Of a stretch of 64,000 nt of DNA, positions 40,444 through 53,457 are shown in pieces. Positions within the stretch are counted from its first letter, which is position 1, and every line of letters starts with the position of its first letter. Below the pieces are notes generated by a model. It saw only the letters and a program-made list of their open reading frames with translations, had not been told where the DNA came from and did no database searches. The position numbers and the translations under genes are program-made. Source of the DNA: Pelargonium nanum (lineage: Eukaryota; Streptophyta; Magnoliopsida; Geraniales; Geraniaceae); contig JAYMTF010000013.1 in NCBI GenBank assembly GCA_036897485.1, positions 1 through 64,000 on the forward strand, in the 5' to 3' direction.

Positions 40444-43400
40444 TCAAACATAGTAAATCATACCAACTTCGAGCAAGGACGTGTGAGGAACATTCAGAAC
40501 AACGTCGGGCTCTCTGCAGTTTTTGCTAAGAAAAGCAAATACGAAATCTATAGCTAGTTTCTTTGTAACTGATGACGATTTCTTGGCCTTTGCATGAGAG
40601 TGCCCGAGGATATAAGCAACGCCGGATTCTTTAGCTCTCAATATCTTCCGAGACTCGTCTTTGAGGCAATTTCCGGATTTAACCCCTTCAATATCATCAA
40701 ATGTCTCAACCGTGCTCTCCTCATTGCTCGAGCTCACGTAGCTTTGCTCGGGTTTTGCATAAAAGGCGCTCAAAGGACTCTCGTCTTCTGATTCCACAAA
40801 TTGTATGATTCCCGACACCAGTCTAGACTCGAAATTATAGTTTTCTTGCTGCAAATCCTTGTAACCGTACCTCACAATGCACCGAAACATACCATACTCC
40901 TTCGGGCCAACCCTAGAAATCTGTAACCGTTCCTCGTCTCCTACGTATGGAACTTGAACAGATTTTACACAAACAAAAACTAAAACCTGATGAAAAGCGG
41001 GCAAGTTTGTTACGAAGTGTCCAAAAACAGCGGGAACTCCCGTGACAAGGTTAGTGTAAACAAGTCCGATACCAGGAACCCGAACCATGCCAAGGCTAGG
41101 CCCTAAAGCGACCAATCTATTCATCGAAACCTTGTTCTCTATATCAAACTCGTGTTTCTTGATCGTTCCGTAGTTCCATATATACATTATAGCCATAAAG
41201 ATTAAGGATAGTACCAGCGGGATCCATCCACCCTCGGGGACCTTGCAGACGGACGCTGAAATGTAAAGAAGCTCGATTGATCCGAAAAACAACAAAAACG
41301 CCACAGCGCTGATAATTCTCTGCTTCCATACGATTATCATCACCAGTGTCATCAGGCACGTAGTCACAAACATGACAGTCGTGACAGCAAGTCCTGAAGA
41401 AAACAGCAAAAGCAATCATAATTTGCTACACATGAACGGTTCCAATCTATTTTGTGCCAAATTGTTTCCCATTTACAAACATGATATGGTGACCATTTTG
41501 AAACAAAAGTAGATACTAGAAGACTAAAAAGGAACAAAAATCAAACGAGTATCAAATTGACACAAAATGAATACTAAGAGGACTACATTGAAACAAAACT
41601 CAAATTGGGGACCAATTCGACACAAAATAGATACTAATGGGACCATTTTGAGACCCAAAAACTGCTCTGATACCATGTTAAATTTTGATGCTAGGCTACA
41701 TACGAAGACTTGGGCTACCCAAACTATCATAATATATAGTAATATGCAAACTTGATCAGTAGAATTATACCGTAAGCATGACCCATCATGTTCGTGTCCC
41801 TCAATCCTATTGTCACACCTAGACAGAGGCACATCAGCATCCAATTGATCTCGGGAATGTATATCTGCCCGTAAATTTTGCTCGAAGTATGAATTATTTT
41901 CACACGAGGAAAGCAATTCAGTGCACAACACTGGCTTATAATAGAAAACGTTGCGGATATCACAGCCTGGCTTCCGACAACAGCTGCTAAAGTGGCCACG
42001 ATGAACACGGGCCAAAACACAGCTTCTGCACAAAGACGTAATGATATTGAACTAATAATCAAAGAGTATATGGCAAATAATTATATCGATTATTCGGGTA
42101 ATTTCTTGCCTGGTATGGCTTTGTAGAAGCTTCTTTGAATATCTTCGTGATGTTTGGAGAGAAAGGCGGCCTCACCCATATATGCAAGAACCAAAGAGGG
42201 ATACACGAGAAATGTGAAGGCTACCTGGGAGTTGCATACCGAGTATTATGACACCAAGAATGATATTAGTTTAATAACTAACGTTACGTACATAAGTAGC
42301 GTAGCTACTAGAGCTGGCAATTTGGGTCTTAACGCATGACACGACACAAACACAACACGAAATAAGTGTGTTTGGGCTCACTAATTTTGTAATTGTGACA
42401 TGTTCATGTTGGAGTACCCAATACATTTAATAATCGTGTCATGCGAGCACAATTCAATAATCGTGTTATGACTTGTCCAGTACGTCCCCCAAACACCTAG
42501 CTACTTAACATAGTTATGTTAAATAGGTTAGATTTGTGATATTTAATTGTGTTGGGGAGTGTCGTGTCAATCGTGTTGATTTTGTTGTGCAAAACATGTT
42601 AAGTCATGTTGTACTAAACGTGTCATGTCAACCCAACCCATTAAGTTAAACATGTGAAACATGTTGTGCTCGTGTTGGCTCATATAGCATAGTCAACCTT
42701 TAACAAGCGCGATAAAAACACGGCACACACAAACGAAGTGCCAGTTCTAGCAGAGATATTAACTCCTATTAATATTCCCTTGGGCATTATATTAAGCGTA
42801 TTTTTTTACCTTTATGGAGAGTGGAGAGAAATGGCCAACATCAGCAAACATTGTCTCCACACCTGAGACAGTACTGAGACAGTATTTTCAGAAAACTAGT
42901 TTTCCTCTAGCTCGGTCTATCAGCAACAAAAACCACAATTTATAGTATTATTGGAAATGTGAAAGTTGTACCTGTGATTGAAAGAACCACTCCACCTAGC
43001 GACACCCATCCCTCAATGCCAGTGCTTCTAAGGAACTTCAACATATAAACCGGTGAAAGTGCATGGAATATATGTGGATTCCAGCGAAAAATATTGTATA
43101 CACCGATGCCGCTGATACACAGAAGCCATGCAGTAACGATTGGAGCAAACATGAAAGCAACTCTGTGTGTCCCATGATGCTGAACGGAGAAAAGCCCCAC
43201 GAGAATGACACACGATATAATAACTACATAATCTGAAAAAATAAACAAAATTGAACACAAGTTTAGAAGATAGTGATGTGGGTAATAAATCCCGGGGAAA
43301 AAAATGAGGTTGGACTTACTCTCGTGAAGTTCGGTGATTTTAAGTTTAACTCCCGAAACTGCTGAAAGGACTGAAAAGAAAAAAATGCATATAAGACCCT

Positions 43401-45793
43401 ATGAACATAGTTACTAGAAATACTATATTGAAATGCATATAAAAATTCACATTCCGGAACGGACGTTCCAAAGCATGAAATCTGACGTTCTGGTTGTGAT
43501 TGAAAATAACAAATAATAATAGCAAATGAAATTCCACCTGTTATACTTCTATAAGTAAACCTAGTACATATATAGACCTAAAAACGATCAAAGTCCACAG
43601 ACTTGTATTGTAGAGCTCACATGAAAAATCCATGGCATATCATATAAAAGTCTAGAAATAAATAGAATCTGAAAGATACCACATCCAGTTACCTGATATT
43701 GCAGGAGTGATGATACCATCACCAATTGCCATACACGTTCCGAGCAGAACAAAAATCAATAATGCTTTACTAAATTTCGGGTGCTTCTCGAGAAACGACT
43801 TCACGAAAGAGCTCTGCCATGTTTCCGCCGATCCATCAGTCTCGTATGCAGACAATTTCTCGTCTGTGGCTTGTTGGTTAGGCAGAATGCTAAGCTTTGC
43901 ATGTCGACATAGAAGAGAGTATAATGCAAAAGTACCGCCTGCTCCATAAGCAAAAAGTTGACATCAACAAAATGTTGTTCTACGTCATTTATCAACTACA
44001 GAGTCGTTTGAACCATGAATCTATGAACTCTATCGAATAATGGATTATTCTGTGGGTTGAAAGTACCCTCTAAAATGATCAAGAATTTTTCGTTCAAGAA
44101 TAGGAATAAGATCTCCATTCTTCGTGTTAGTATTAAGACTACCCAAGCATTATCTAATATGTTGATAAAGCACGGAATAGCTCACTTTCGGCATTCAAAT
44201 TTGGCGGAAGGGCAAACTGCAGATAAATACTCAATAATTAGCCTCATTTACATGAAACTCTCTATACTTTTTTTTGGTGACAACAAACTCCATGTACTTG
44301 CAAATTTGAATTTCGTTAATGTGAAATTGATGGTGATTCTAAAATTATAATGACTATTTTGGGCGGGAAATAACAAATCATGTGTCATATACATGATGAG
44401 GGAGAGAAAAATCAGCTAAATCTAACTGACATAATGAAAAATTGAAAGTACACAGAGTTAATTGTCTCGAAAAACAAGTATATGGAGTTTTCTGCAAAAG
44501 AAGCATGTATAGGGTATTAATCTGCAATTACCCTCGACAGGATACCAAACAATAACAACAACAAAGTCATTCCCGAACAATATATGTTGGGGTCAGCTAC
44601 ATGAATCATAAGCAAAACTGTTCGAGATCTTCAGCTCGTATTCCCCTCCATTCTAGCCCATCGAATGCTATCTGCTTACTTAATTAAACCAAGCGCAGAA
44701 ATCTTGTTTCTGTAAATCATTTATTTGCTGAAATCTTTTCAGCAAATTGATATGCATGGTCCTCACGAAAGTATTGTTACATACGTAATGTTCTAAGCAT
44801 ATCCACTGCAAATTTATCCTCAAGAACTAACAGTCATATCATTTATCCAACAAAAGTATTGTTACATACGTAATGTTATAAGCATATCCGCAACAAACTT
44901 ATCCTCAAGAACTAACAGCCGTATCATTTATTCCATCTCCTAAGCAAATTCATAAGTAATAGAAACTGAAAGAATATTCGTAAGTACCTTCACCATTGTC
45001 ATCCGCCGACATGACAAAGAAGATGTATTTGAAGAGTGCAATAAGAGTAAATGTCCAGAAAATAAAGGACAGCACCCCATAAATCTCTTCATCGTTCTCG
45101 TGGAGGCTCAACTTCCCGGAGAAGGTGGTCTTGTAAACATAGAGAGGTGAGGTGCTGAGGTCACCATAAACAACTCCAAGACTTTGATAAGCCAATGTAA
45201 GCATTGTTGTTTTGGAGACACTCTTCAAGTTCTGAGTCCCAAACACCAAATTCATTAACATATATAGCTTATAAGCTCTATAAACAGGAATAATAGGAAA
45301 AATCCAGAAGAACAAAAGAAAAGCTTTCAATTAGTCAATAAATAGCTCAGTTCTACCCTAAAAAAATGCCATTGGCCAAGTTCTAGGACCCTTTAAAACC
45401 TAATTGCCAAATAGCCAGTTTTTACAGTTCCATATACGAATGCTAACATTTCCTGGAAATTTTGTCAGTGCCTTTGTCAACTTCCAGAAGAATCTACCAA
45501 CCAAAATCTCCTCCCTTTCCACCATAAATTACTATTCTTCATATTTCACCTCTAAATCCATGAACAGAGCCCAGATTTGAAGCAAAACAAATTGAAAATG
45601 TGACTCTCACCCCTTTATGCACATTGCTCAAAAACACAAATTTCCAAAAACCCATCAAAATTAACATAAAAACACAAGGACCCATCAACAGAAACCCAGA
45701 AAAAACAACCACCCACAAGCACTGTTTGATTCAGAGAAAGGGTACCTGTGGAGGCATTCCTTGTTCCACAAAATCCACAGATGGGTTCATCAT
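40444..45793 (-). CDS. KUP1: HAK/KUP/KT potassium transporter (KUP1-like)
   Basis: A polytopic K+ uptake carrier of the KUP/HAK/KT family. Exons in gene order: 45746-45793, 44988-45231, 43693-43938, 43320-43370, 42972-43232, 42810-42862, 42110-42224, 41771-42025 and 40444-41393. Phases close to about 740 residues (Arabidopsis KUP1 712). The family signature is in exon 2 ([20 protein letters not shown]). Other family blocks are [63 protein letters not shown] and [11 protein letters not shown]. The C-terminus ends [19 protein letters not shown]. The N-terminus ([16 protein letters not shown]) resembles KUP1, and similarity along the protein fits KUP1 better than KUP2/6/8. Either of two adjacent ATGs may start translation. 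The intron between exons 7 and 8 has a GC donor (CAG|GCAAGA). Introns hold a hAT-like MITE and an 85-bp tandem duplication. Confidence 0.94.
42309..42749. mobile_element. hAT-like MITE in a KUP1 intron
   Basis: It starts 'tagagctggcaatttggg' and ends 'gaagtgccagttcta', inverted termini of the family at 56262. The interior is full of 'acacgacacaaac' and 'gtgttggagtaccc' words shared with 19506-19861. No open frame is present. It lies between the exons at 42110-42224 and 42810-42862. Confidence 0.6.
44768..44937. repeat. 85-bp tandem duplication in KUP1 intron 2
   Basis: Two near-identical units start with 'aaagtattgttacatacgta' at 44768 and 44853 and share 'tatcctcaagaactaacag'. Neither contains exon sequence. 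Confidence 0.9.
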
Positions 45794-46083
45794 GGGTTGT
45801 AGCAGAGAGAGATTGAGAGTTTTGGAAGTAGAAGATTGGATTTTGAAGAGAAGAGAAGGCAGAGAATGAGAATATAAAGAAAGAGAATGTGGGAAGAGAG
45901 TGAGCAGCAGAGCAGTAAGTAGTAAAGAGGAGGCAAGTGTTGTGTGTATCCAAAGAAGTTGCAAAATGCATTCAATGCTCTTTATCTCCCTCTTCTCTTT
46001 CTCTTTCTTTTGCAGATTTTGCACTAATTTTTTCTGCTACTAATCACTTCTCTTTGTGTTGGATGATGTCTTCAACCTCACTA

Positions 46084-46138
46084 CTATATATATGTATATA
46101 AGTGTGTGTATATATATATATATAGAGAGAGAGAGAGT
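46084..46138. repeat. (TA)n-(GA)n microsatellite
   Basis: An interrupted TA tract ('tatatatatgtatataagtg') passes into 'tatatatatatag' and then GAGAGAGA. It lies about 300 bases upstream of the KUP1 start and could sit in or near its promoter. Confidence 0.85.
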
Positions 46139-47476
46139 ATCAAGAATAATTGGCTGAGAGTCTCAGCCAAGAGATAGAAAATGGATCCAGGCTGGGGAGG
46201 GTATAGGTGTAAATAGCTGACGTGGCATCACCTAATTAGCTTAGTGTCTTTTTTCTCATATATATATTGGTTAGGTAATGAGGTCCTTGTATAAGTTCCT
46301 GTACATCTCGAGACTATTTTTATTTCTCACATTCTTAATACGGTATGATCGTAACAAAATTTATTAATTACTAGTCTAAAACTTTGAACTAACTCATCAA
46401 ATGTATAGTCTCAAGGTAACTGTAAGTTGTTCAAACGATTATAAAAACGTTTAACTATAACAGTGCAACACATTCAAGAGAAAAACTATTGATTATTAGT
46501 TCTATAATTTGAACCCACACAACGTCTCGATGGATGCGTGTGAACAGTTTCAAAGTACACGCAAGTTGGTTGAGCGATCATAAGAGCGTACCCTCACAAC
46601 GCTCTACGGATAGAAGTGTAAACTTTTTTTATCGTTTGCCATAAAGCTTGATTTCACCCAAAGAGGAAATAGTTGACTTCCCATGATGAATTTTGTGTCT
46701 CAACTAATTTTATGTCATATGTTTTTCCAATTATTGAATCTCGATCGAAAAAGTTAAGACGTGTTTAAGTGGGGGACCATTTTAGCAACAAAAGACACAG
46801 TTTAGGGACGAAATTGTTCTAATTATAATAGTTCATGAACCATTTTAGAAGTAGACATATATATTATATTATAAAAATGTCTTGGATCAATTTGTATAAA
46901 TCTCAAAATTGTTTTATTTTCATGGCAAGAAGACGCGCCCACATTCATAAAAAAAATCTCTTATTTGTATGTAACTAATAATGAAAATTTCAATCCTTCA
47001 AAAAAAATAATGAAAATTTCAATCATATTTGTTATATGAGCAAAGCTCGAAGACAATTTCTAATATAGCAAAAACTTTAAAATAGAGGAGTTTTATTTAA
47101 GCAATAAAAACTTTTTATGTCATGAGATATTGTACAAATTAATAAGCTTTTAAAACAGTGAATAAATAAACAAATAAAACAGTTTAAGAAAATGTTTATT
47201 GCATTGAATAGTGTGGAAGTTGCTTTTTTTGTTGTACCTTTGATTCCATTTTGTTTGATTACAGAAGTTTATTATAATTTAAAGTTAAAGTTTAATTACA
47301 AGAATAATGGTTATTTCATAATAATTGCACTAATACAGGATCTGTTTTTATTTATTTATTACAGAAATAACAATTATTACTTAACCCATGCTTATATGCT
47401 TATAATTTCATCACTATACAATAGAATATAAATATAGTTCTCACAAGTCATAACTAAATATCGTGCTTCTACCTAA

Positions 47477-47690
47477 GAGTAGTGGCGCAGTTGGCAACGC
47501 AAACTGCGCGAGTGGGAAGAGCATTTGCGTTCGATCTCCGCTCAACACACCCATGAGACGAGGTGAAGGCTTTAACTATGAACAAACCTCAAATGAGGAT
47601 TAACCTGAGTGTGGTAAAACGGCTTAAATGTGTCAACTGCGAGTGTGTGGGCCTGTTTAGAAATCTCGTAGTGTAAACCGAAAAAAAATA
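47477..47690 (+). mobile_element. tRNA-derived SINE with target-site duplication
   Basis: A perfect Pol III A box (TGGCGCAGTTGG) starts at about 47483 and a B box (GTTCGATCTCC) follows about 45 bases on. The element ends in an A-rich tail (ccgaaaaaaaata). The flanks repeat each other: 'aaatatcgtgcttctaccta' before and 'aaatattgtgcctctaaact' after, a diverged target-site duplication of about 20 bases. It has no tRNA acceptor pairing, so it is not a tRNA gene. Confidence 0.82.
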
Positions 47691-48240
47691 TTGTGCCTCT
47701 AAACTAACCCACAATACCACATTGTTTTAAAATGCAAATCATAAAAGAAAATTGTTCTAAAGAGATTTTAATTAAATATTCTTACAATTTCCTAAGAGTA
47801 GAGTAAATAACGTATTTTCGCTTGGTTGTTGAATCACGATTCAATTTAGGAATTGAATTATAATTCTGATTTTTTTCTCGATGCGGGTTGAGACAATCAA
47901 AATAACCGATTTGGGAATTGAGACTCGGGAGAAAACAAATGAATATGACAATCTCAATATGATTTTTTAATTCTAAAATTTATAATTATATATTTTTCTC
48001 TCATTCATTCCAATATGTGATTAGAAGTCATGAAAGTAGTATGAGTTGTGGACACCAAAAATGGTGGCATGGGCTTAATTAGTAGTTTAATAGTTGGTTA
48101 AAGATTAATAATTGTTTCAACAATTTAGCAGAAAAATGGGCACTTTGTTAACATACCCATGATTGCAAAAATTAGTTTGTTTGGGAATAAAAGAAGGAAT
48201 ACAAGTAAAAAGTAAACTAATGATGTGAGCATAATATTGT

Positions 48241-48526
48241 TTAGAGTAAAATGAACATCAGTTGACTGATATAAAAGTTACATCAGTTGACTGATATAAA
48301 AGTTATATCAGTTTTGCTTAAAACTATGTAGCTTAATATACTCATTAACTCATCACTAATCAATACTACGTAGTTTTGATAAACATATGAATTTTTTGAT
48401 TTTTTACTCAAATCAAAATTACGTAGTTTTGATTAGTGATGAACTAATGAGTGTATTAAACTACGTAGTTTTAAGCAAAACTAATATAACTCTTATATCA
48501 GTCGACTGATGCCCATTTCACTCTAA
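48241..48526. mobile_element. Foldback (long inverted repeat) element
   Basis: The two halves are near-complete inverse copies: 'ttagagtaaaatgaacatca' at the left and 'gatgcccatttcactctaa' at the right. 'ctcatcactaatcaatacta' and 'ttttgattagtgatgaacta' sit around the centre at about 48385. The 286-base unit could fold into one long hairpin. The left arm has one extra 'catcagttgactgatataaa' unit. No open frame is present. Confidence 0.8.
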
Positions 48527-51259
48527 TTTTTAATATATAATTTAGATCAGATTTGGGTTAAATCTTTTTCAACACGAATTCAAAAAATTCGACCAAAAAC
48601 TCGAATTGATAGTTCTACTCTGAATAACCAAGTATGATGATCATCCATCATGATCAGTTTTCGATCTTTTTTATACTATCCCATATTTGAAGAATATTGG
48701 GCCAGTTTTGATCAACGAAAATTGCATGTCAGATCAGAACAAGCAAATCTATATATTATGCATTAATGGTTTGGTATTTGACTCGATTCAAAACCCAAAA
48801 CTTAAGTAGATCCAAAACTCTTTCAGATAAGTAATTTTTCAATCCTAACACAAGAGAACTCGAAAGTGCCACATCTCAAGTGACCAAATGAGGGGGACCA
48901 TTATGCCCTCTCCAATTATCTAATATCTGAAAAATATTGGGTCCCTCCAATCCTAGATGAACTACACTTTTTTCTCTCTTCTTTAGGTTACATCCAAGCA
49001 TGCATGCACTAACCACACAAGCAAGCATGGTCTCATTCATGAAATTTGTGCCTTTCACCATTTGTTTTAGACAATTTTGTTACATTTTTAGGTAATAATT
49101 TTGGTGTGGTGATGTTGATGATAAGACCCAAATTTCAATTTGGTCCCTCAAATTTTGAAAGCAACTTTTGATGTACATCAATTAACCAATACAATATTAG
49201 ATTCCAAGATTTGATGTAAACTTGTGCAAGACTATGGTCCAAACCAGTCACTTTCTCACATCCCAACATTTACCAACAAGCTAAGTTTGAGTTTTAGTGT
49301 AGCTGTAAATGTTTTTGAAAATTGGATAGGAAGTTGAATTGGTTCGGTAGTCGAATGACCAACTAAAATGACAATTTTAATAATATACTGCATAGAAAAG
49401 TCTCGTATAAAATTGTAAAACTAACGTGTTACTCCATAAGTCTTTCCGAGCATCGAACACGATCTCCTCACATTCTACATCACTTAGTCTTACACAACAG
49501 TTTTTCTTCTGACTGAAACCTCTCCAATGCCTAAGTTAAATCTCGGTAACGAGTCAATATCTTAATAACTGAATATAGTGAAGCAGACATATTTTCTCAT
49601 TGTTTGTGTAACTCTATTTACAACCAAGTATTTCGTTTACTTTTAAAGTTGTCACTCTGTTTTTGCTGCTACGAGTCTTGCTTCCGCGCCTCTTGACTCT
49701 TTAGGTCTAAACCCGTTTCTTTATCGAGTAATGCATATACCGGGGAGACTCATCGGGTGATACTCCTCATGACACCTCCTAACATAACCAATGCATCACC
49801 CAAGACAACCTAATCTCAGCTCTCTTATTCATTTTTCTTCCCAAGTTATTGGGATAAAGCCATAGCCACACAAATGTATGTAAATTTGGAGGTTTGGTTG
49901 GGTTTATAGGACATATGATTAACAACAATTAACAACCAAATCTGCCAAGTTTGTTTATCTCGTACTCATTTGACTTTCAATTGTACGAAAATCCTAATAA
50001 TTGTTAGTACATTGCACGAGGAGGGAATACAAAATTCACAATTAATGAATGAATTGAACCCTTATACCCAAAAAGTGAAAGCTGTGGGTCAGTTAGGTGT
50101 GCCATCATTTTCATGTATTTATTATAGCTCAATAATGTGACTCCTAATTTCAGTATTGTTTGGTTAGGTTTGTGGGTCATTTGAATGATGAATGTAATAG
50201 GAAGATTATGGAGGTATGTTTGGAGTAAAAAAATTAGAAAGTAAATTGGGCTCTATGTTATTAAAGATATGCTTATGTGTTTTTTTTTCTAACTAGGTCG
50301 TGGGAATGTAGAGCTAAAAATTTGGACCGAATTCACACTTAAACTCAATTTTCTCGCAACGCATTTTCCCCCAACCTATTTAGGCCCATGATGCAGATTT
50401 ACATTGAGGGGCAAATCAAATCGATTACAAATCAATTTTGTTCGGGATTATATCAATTAAAATCTAGTTCATATCCAAATTTAAAGAAGTTCAGATTGTT
50501 CACATAACATTTGTTCAAATCAGACCAATTTTAGATTTTATTGTAAAATGTCCGAATTCAATCCAACCTACAAGGGATCGTTGGTAATTTGAGCTCGGGT
50601 CCGAATCCAAATTGTTAGGCCTAGGTATACTTTACCCACAGATCTTCCATGGTAAACTCAATACGGTCCGAATTGAAACTACCATGCTTGTTTGGGTTAA
50701 CACAAACACAAACGTCACACGTGGGTTTCAGGTAATGCAGGTCCAATTAAATCGCCGTCAGAGTCAAATAAGCCCACATTTACTCACGATTAGAACTGGC
50801 AATTTGTGCCGTAATTCGACACACACACAAAACAACACCCAGTATAGCAAAAGACGAGAAATAAGAGTATCGAAGAAAATGACGATTGAAACAAAGTAGC
50901 ACACATTTTTTGCTGATAAAATATAAGAACATATGACAATTCCTGACTCTGCACAAATCAAGTAATTATATTCCAGACGCTTCCGTGACTTGCACCAAGA
51001 AAATAAATAGTATCAAAACCCCCTAAATGAAAACTCTCTAACCATACCCCATCTGGAAAGAGATAACCCCCGACATCCAAACACCGACTCCGACTTTGAC
51101 CAAATGTTGACAGACTCTATAAGACCCGGGACCATTCAAGCCAACAAATCTGACCCAATAAATTTCACCAGCGTAAATATGCTAAGGTTTGGGCAGGAAA
51201 GGTCGGGAAACTATCCTCAGTTTGAAAAGGATGATGTAACGTAACAAACAGATCCAGTT

Positions 51260-53457
51260 TTAAGTTGAGGAAGCGGGCTCTTCACCTTTCTTATCGGCAA
51301 CTTCTTTTTCGGGATCAGTCTTTGTTTCCTCAGCTTTCTCCTCGGATTTTTTCTCTTCAACGCTCAACTTCTCCAGAAGCCCAGCAGCTGCAGATGCATC
51401 CTTATTTTCCTCTTTCTTCTGTTGGGATTCAGCAACTTCTTGAACCTTTTCCATGAAGCTTTTGCAATCTACAAAAAAAATTATCATTAAAACTTATCAG
51501 TGACCACTTACATCATAATGAAGACTAATGAAATGGCATTTTAGTGGGCAAATAAATATAAGCTGCATATCATTCTAGTAAACAACGAACGAGAAAGTTT
51601 TTCTAGGAGGCAACAAAGCAAGCAGCAGATCACTCAGAAGCCTGAGAATGTCGATTTCTAAGTGATTATACAAGAGAAATTCAAATGCATGCATAATTGC
51701 AATATTTGGATCTCCAGAAAGAGCTCGATAGCTATTGATAGATGCTATCGGTAATCACAAGACTATGATAATAAAAATGATGCATAAACATATGATTGTA
51801 TTTACTTATGCAGAAAATGTACAGGATCCAACTTTTCCTTATTTTGCTCATTCACAGAAAATAGGATATATGGCAAGGCACAAGCAGTTAAGTGAAGTGA
51901 CATCCTAGTATTGAATAACAACAAATTTTATATGCATAATTTATCCATGCTTAAACACCATTGTTATCAATATACACAGCCACAGTTAAATGAAAAGAGT
52001 GACCATATAACTATTAACTACAAACCATCAACATATTAAGAAAACAGTTCTTGTAGGTATAGATATAAATTACTCCCAACGATATCATCAAGGTAGATCA
52101 TCTAGAAACACCACTTCCCTTTTCGGTTAATTAGCGAATTACCAACACTATCCTTAATATAAGTTAATTAGAGCCCATTGAGATAGTTAGAACAGCCCAC
52201 AGGGATATAATGGGGAATATATAACTCTAACTAACTAATCATTAATTTTCACAAAATTGGAAAGAGGATATACTCATTTTGGGACTGAGGAAGTATAATT
52301 TTATATTTCTACACTCAAACAAATAAAACACCTAAATTTTATATTTTATAGTTACATGAATTTTCAATGCATTGTTTTAGTAACTACATTTCATTTCTGA
52401 GGAAGTGTTGTAATAACCACTTCACAAGTATCTCAACCAATACAAATTTAGTTCTCACATCCTAGTTTTAAAAAATACTAGTGCTATCAGAGTGTGTACA
52501 AGGGAATGATGTTTCCATCAACCAAACACCATCGAGTTAAGAGAAAAATGATATTGATATACTATTCTTACTCAGAAGCATCACTTCTGTTGCTAGAAGG
52601 GCACAAAAACAATCTAGCACACACTAAATCTAACTTCAATTATTCAAATTCAAGATCGAATATTGTTATGTTTTGATCCTGATTATACTAACTTACTGAC
52701 TGATCCAATTATTGCATTGATTTTGCAGAATGTAAAGTTTGGAACCAAAATCTACAGCTAACAATAGCATCGAAGTCTGAGATAATCTAAAATTCACACA
52801 CAATAGTATGTACGGACACTTCAATTAGCTTAAACAAACTAAAAAATGGCGCAAGTGTTAGAAAATACTCACTCTCCACTGATCCAAATCTAATGCAGAA
52901 GAGCTCATCCTTCAACTCTCCATCGGAGTAGTCAGCAGCATGCCACACACAGGACTTCTCATTTCCAGCATGTTCCTGAACTGACATAGTAGGCAGAACT
53001 GCACAAAAACACAATTGAAGAACAAAATTCAACCACAAAGAAGCCAAAAGCAAGTACAAATCAACCTCCAAGGAAGAAAACAAACCGAGATGATTGGCAC
53101 AGATCTTGAGAGTCTTCGATTGCCTCATAACGAGGCGAACCTTTCCGGATTCCTTGTGCTTCAAGAGCTTCACAGTTCCGGCGCCTCTCTCCTTCCACTG
53201 ATTTCCATCTTTATCGAATCGATACAGCTTAGCTTTCCTGCAACAACAAGCAAATCGTCAACATCAACGGATCGAAAAACCCTAGGTAAAGATGATCGAG
53301 AGACTTACAGATCGAGAATGGCGTCCTCGTCTTCCTCACCGGTGGAGACAGCAACCTCCTCGAGCTTCACGATGGGAGCGACCTGAGCTCCGGTGTCCTC
53401 GTCGTCGCCGGCGACGGCCTCCTCCTCTTCTCTGCGCTCGGGATCGGTGCTTGCCAT
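51260..53457 (-). CDS. RANBP1: Ran-binding protein 1 (RanBP1)
   Basis: A cytosolic cofactor of the Ran GTPase cycle. It binds Ran-GTP and helps RanGAP hydrolyse it, recycling nuclear transport receptors. Exons in gene order: 53309-53457, 53086-53237, 52873-52998 and 51260-51468. Phases close to 211 residues (plant RanBP1 about 217-228). The acidic N-terminus (MASTDPERREEEEAVAGDDE) is followed by the RanBD (about residues 25-165) with KAKLYRFDKDGNQWKERGAG, KLLKHKESGKVRLVMRQ, and CVWHAADYSDGELKDELFCI then RF. The tail is a Lys/Glu-rich coiled segment. A GA-rich leader precedes the ATG. In Arabidopsis RanBP1c follows ATL63 directly; here they are separated by about 30 kb containing F2KP, eL41, PDC and KUP1. 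Confidence 0.94.

Larger units (their letters stand above)
45794..51259. other. 5.5-kb gene-free stretch, KUP1 to RanBP1
   Basis: The KUP1 leader and promoter lie at the left, with a (TA)n(GA)n microsatellite at about 46084-46138. A SINE occupies 47477-47690 and a foldback element 48241-48526. Bases of about 46680-46850 have 'gggaccattttagc' words of small TIR elements. Bases of about 50560-50830 contain more degraded repeat sequence. I find no protein or RNA gene here. Confidence 0.55.

Noticed and set aside
42309-42749. Multiple 'gtgttggag / acacgacac' words considered as a CRISPR-like or satellite array
   Set aside because: Spacing is irregular, and the inverted ends match a MITE family; the window is also eukaryotic.
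47477-47690. Possible tRNA gene because of A and B boxes
   Set aside because: No acceptor-stem pairing; an A tail and flanking duplications show it is a SINE.
52140-52290. Stowaway-like right end ('tactcattttgggactgagg') in the last RanBP1 intron
   Set aside because: Only one terminus is convincing, so I did not call a complete element.
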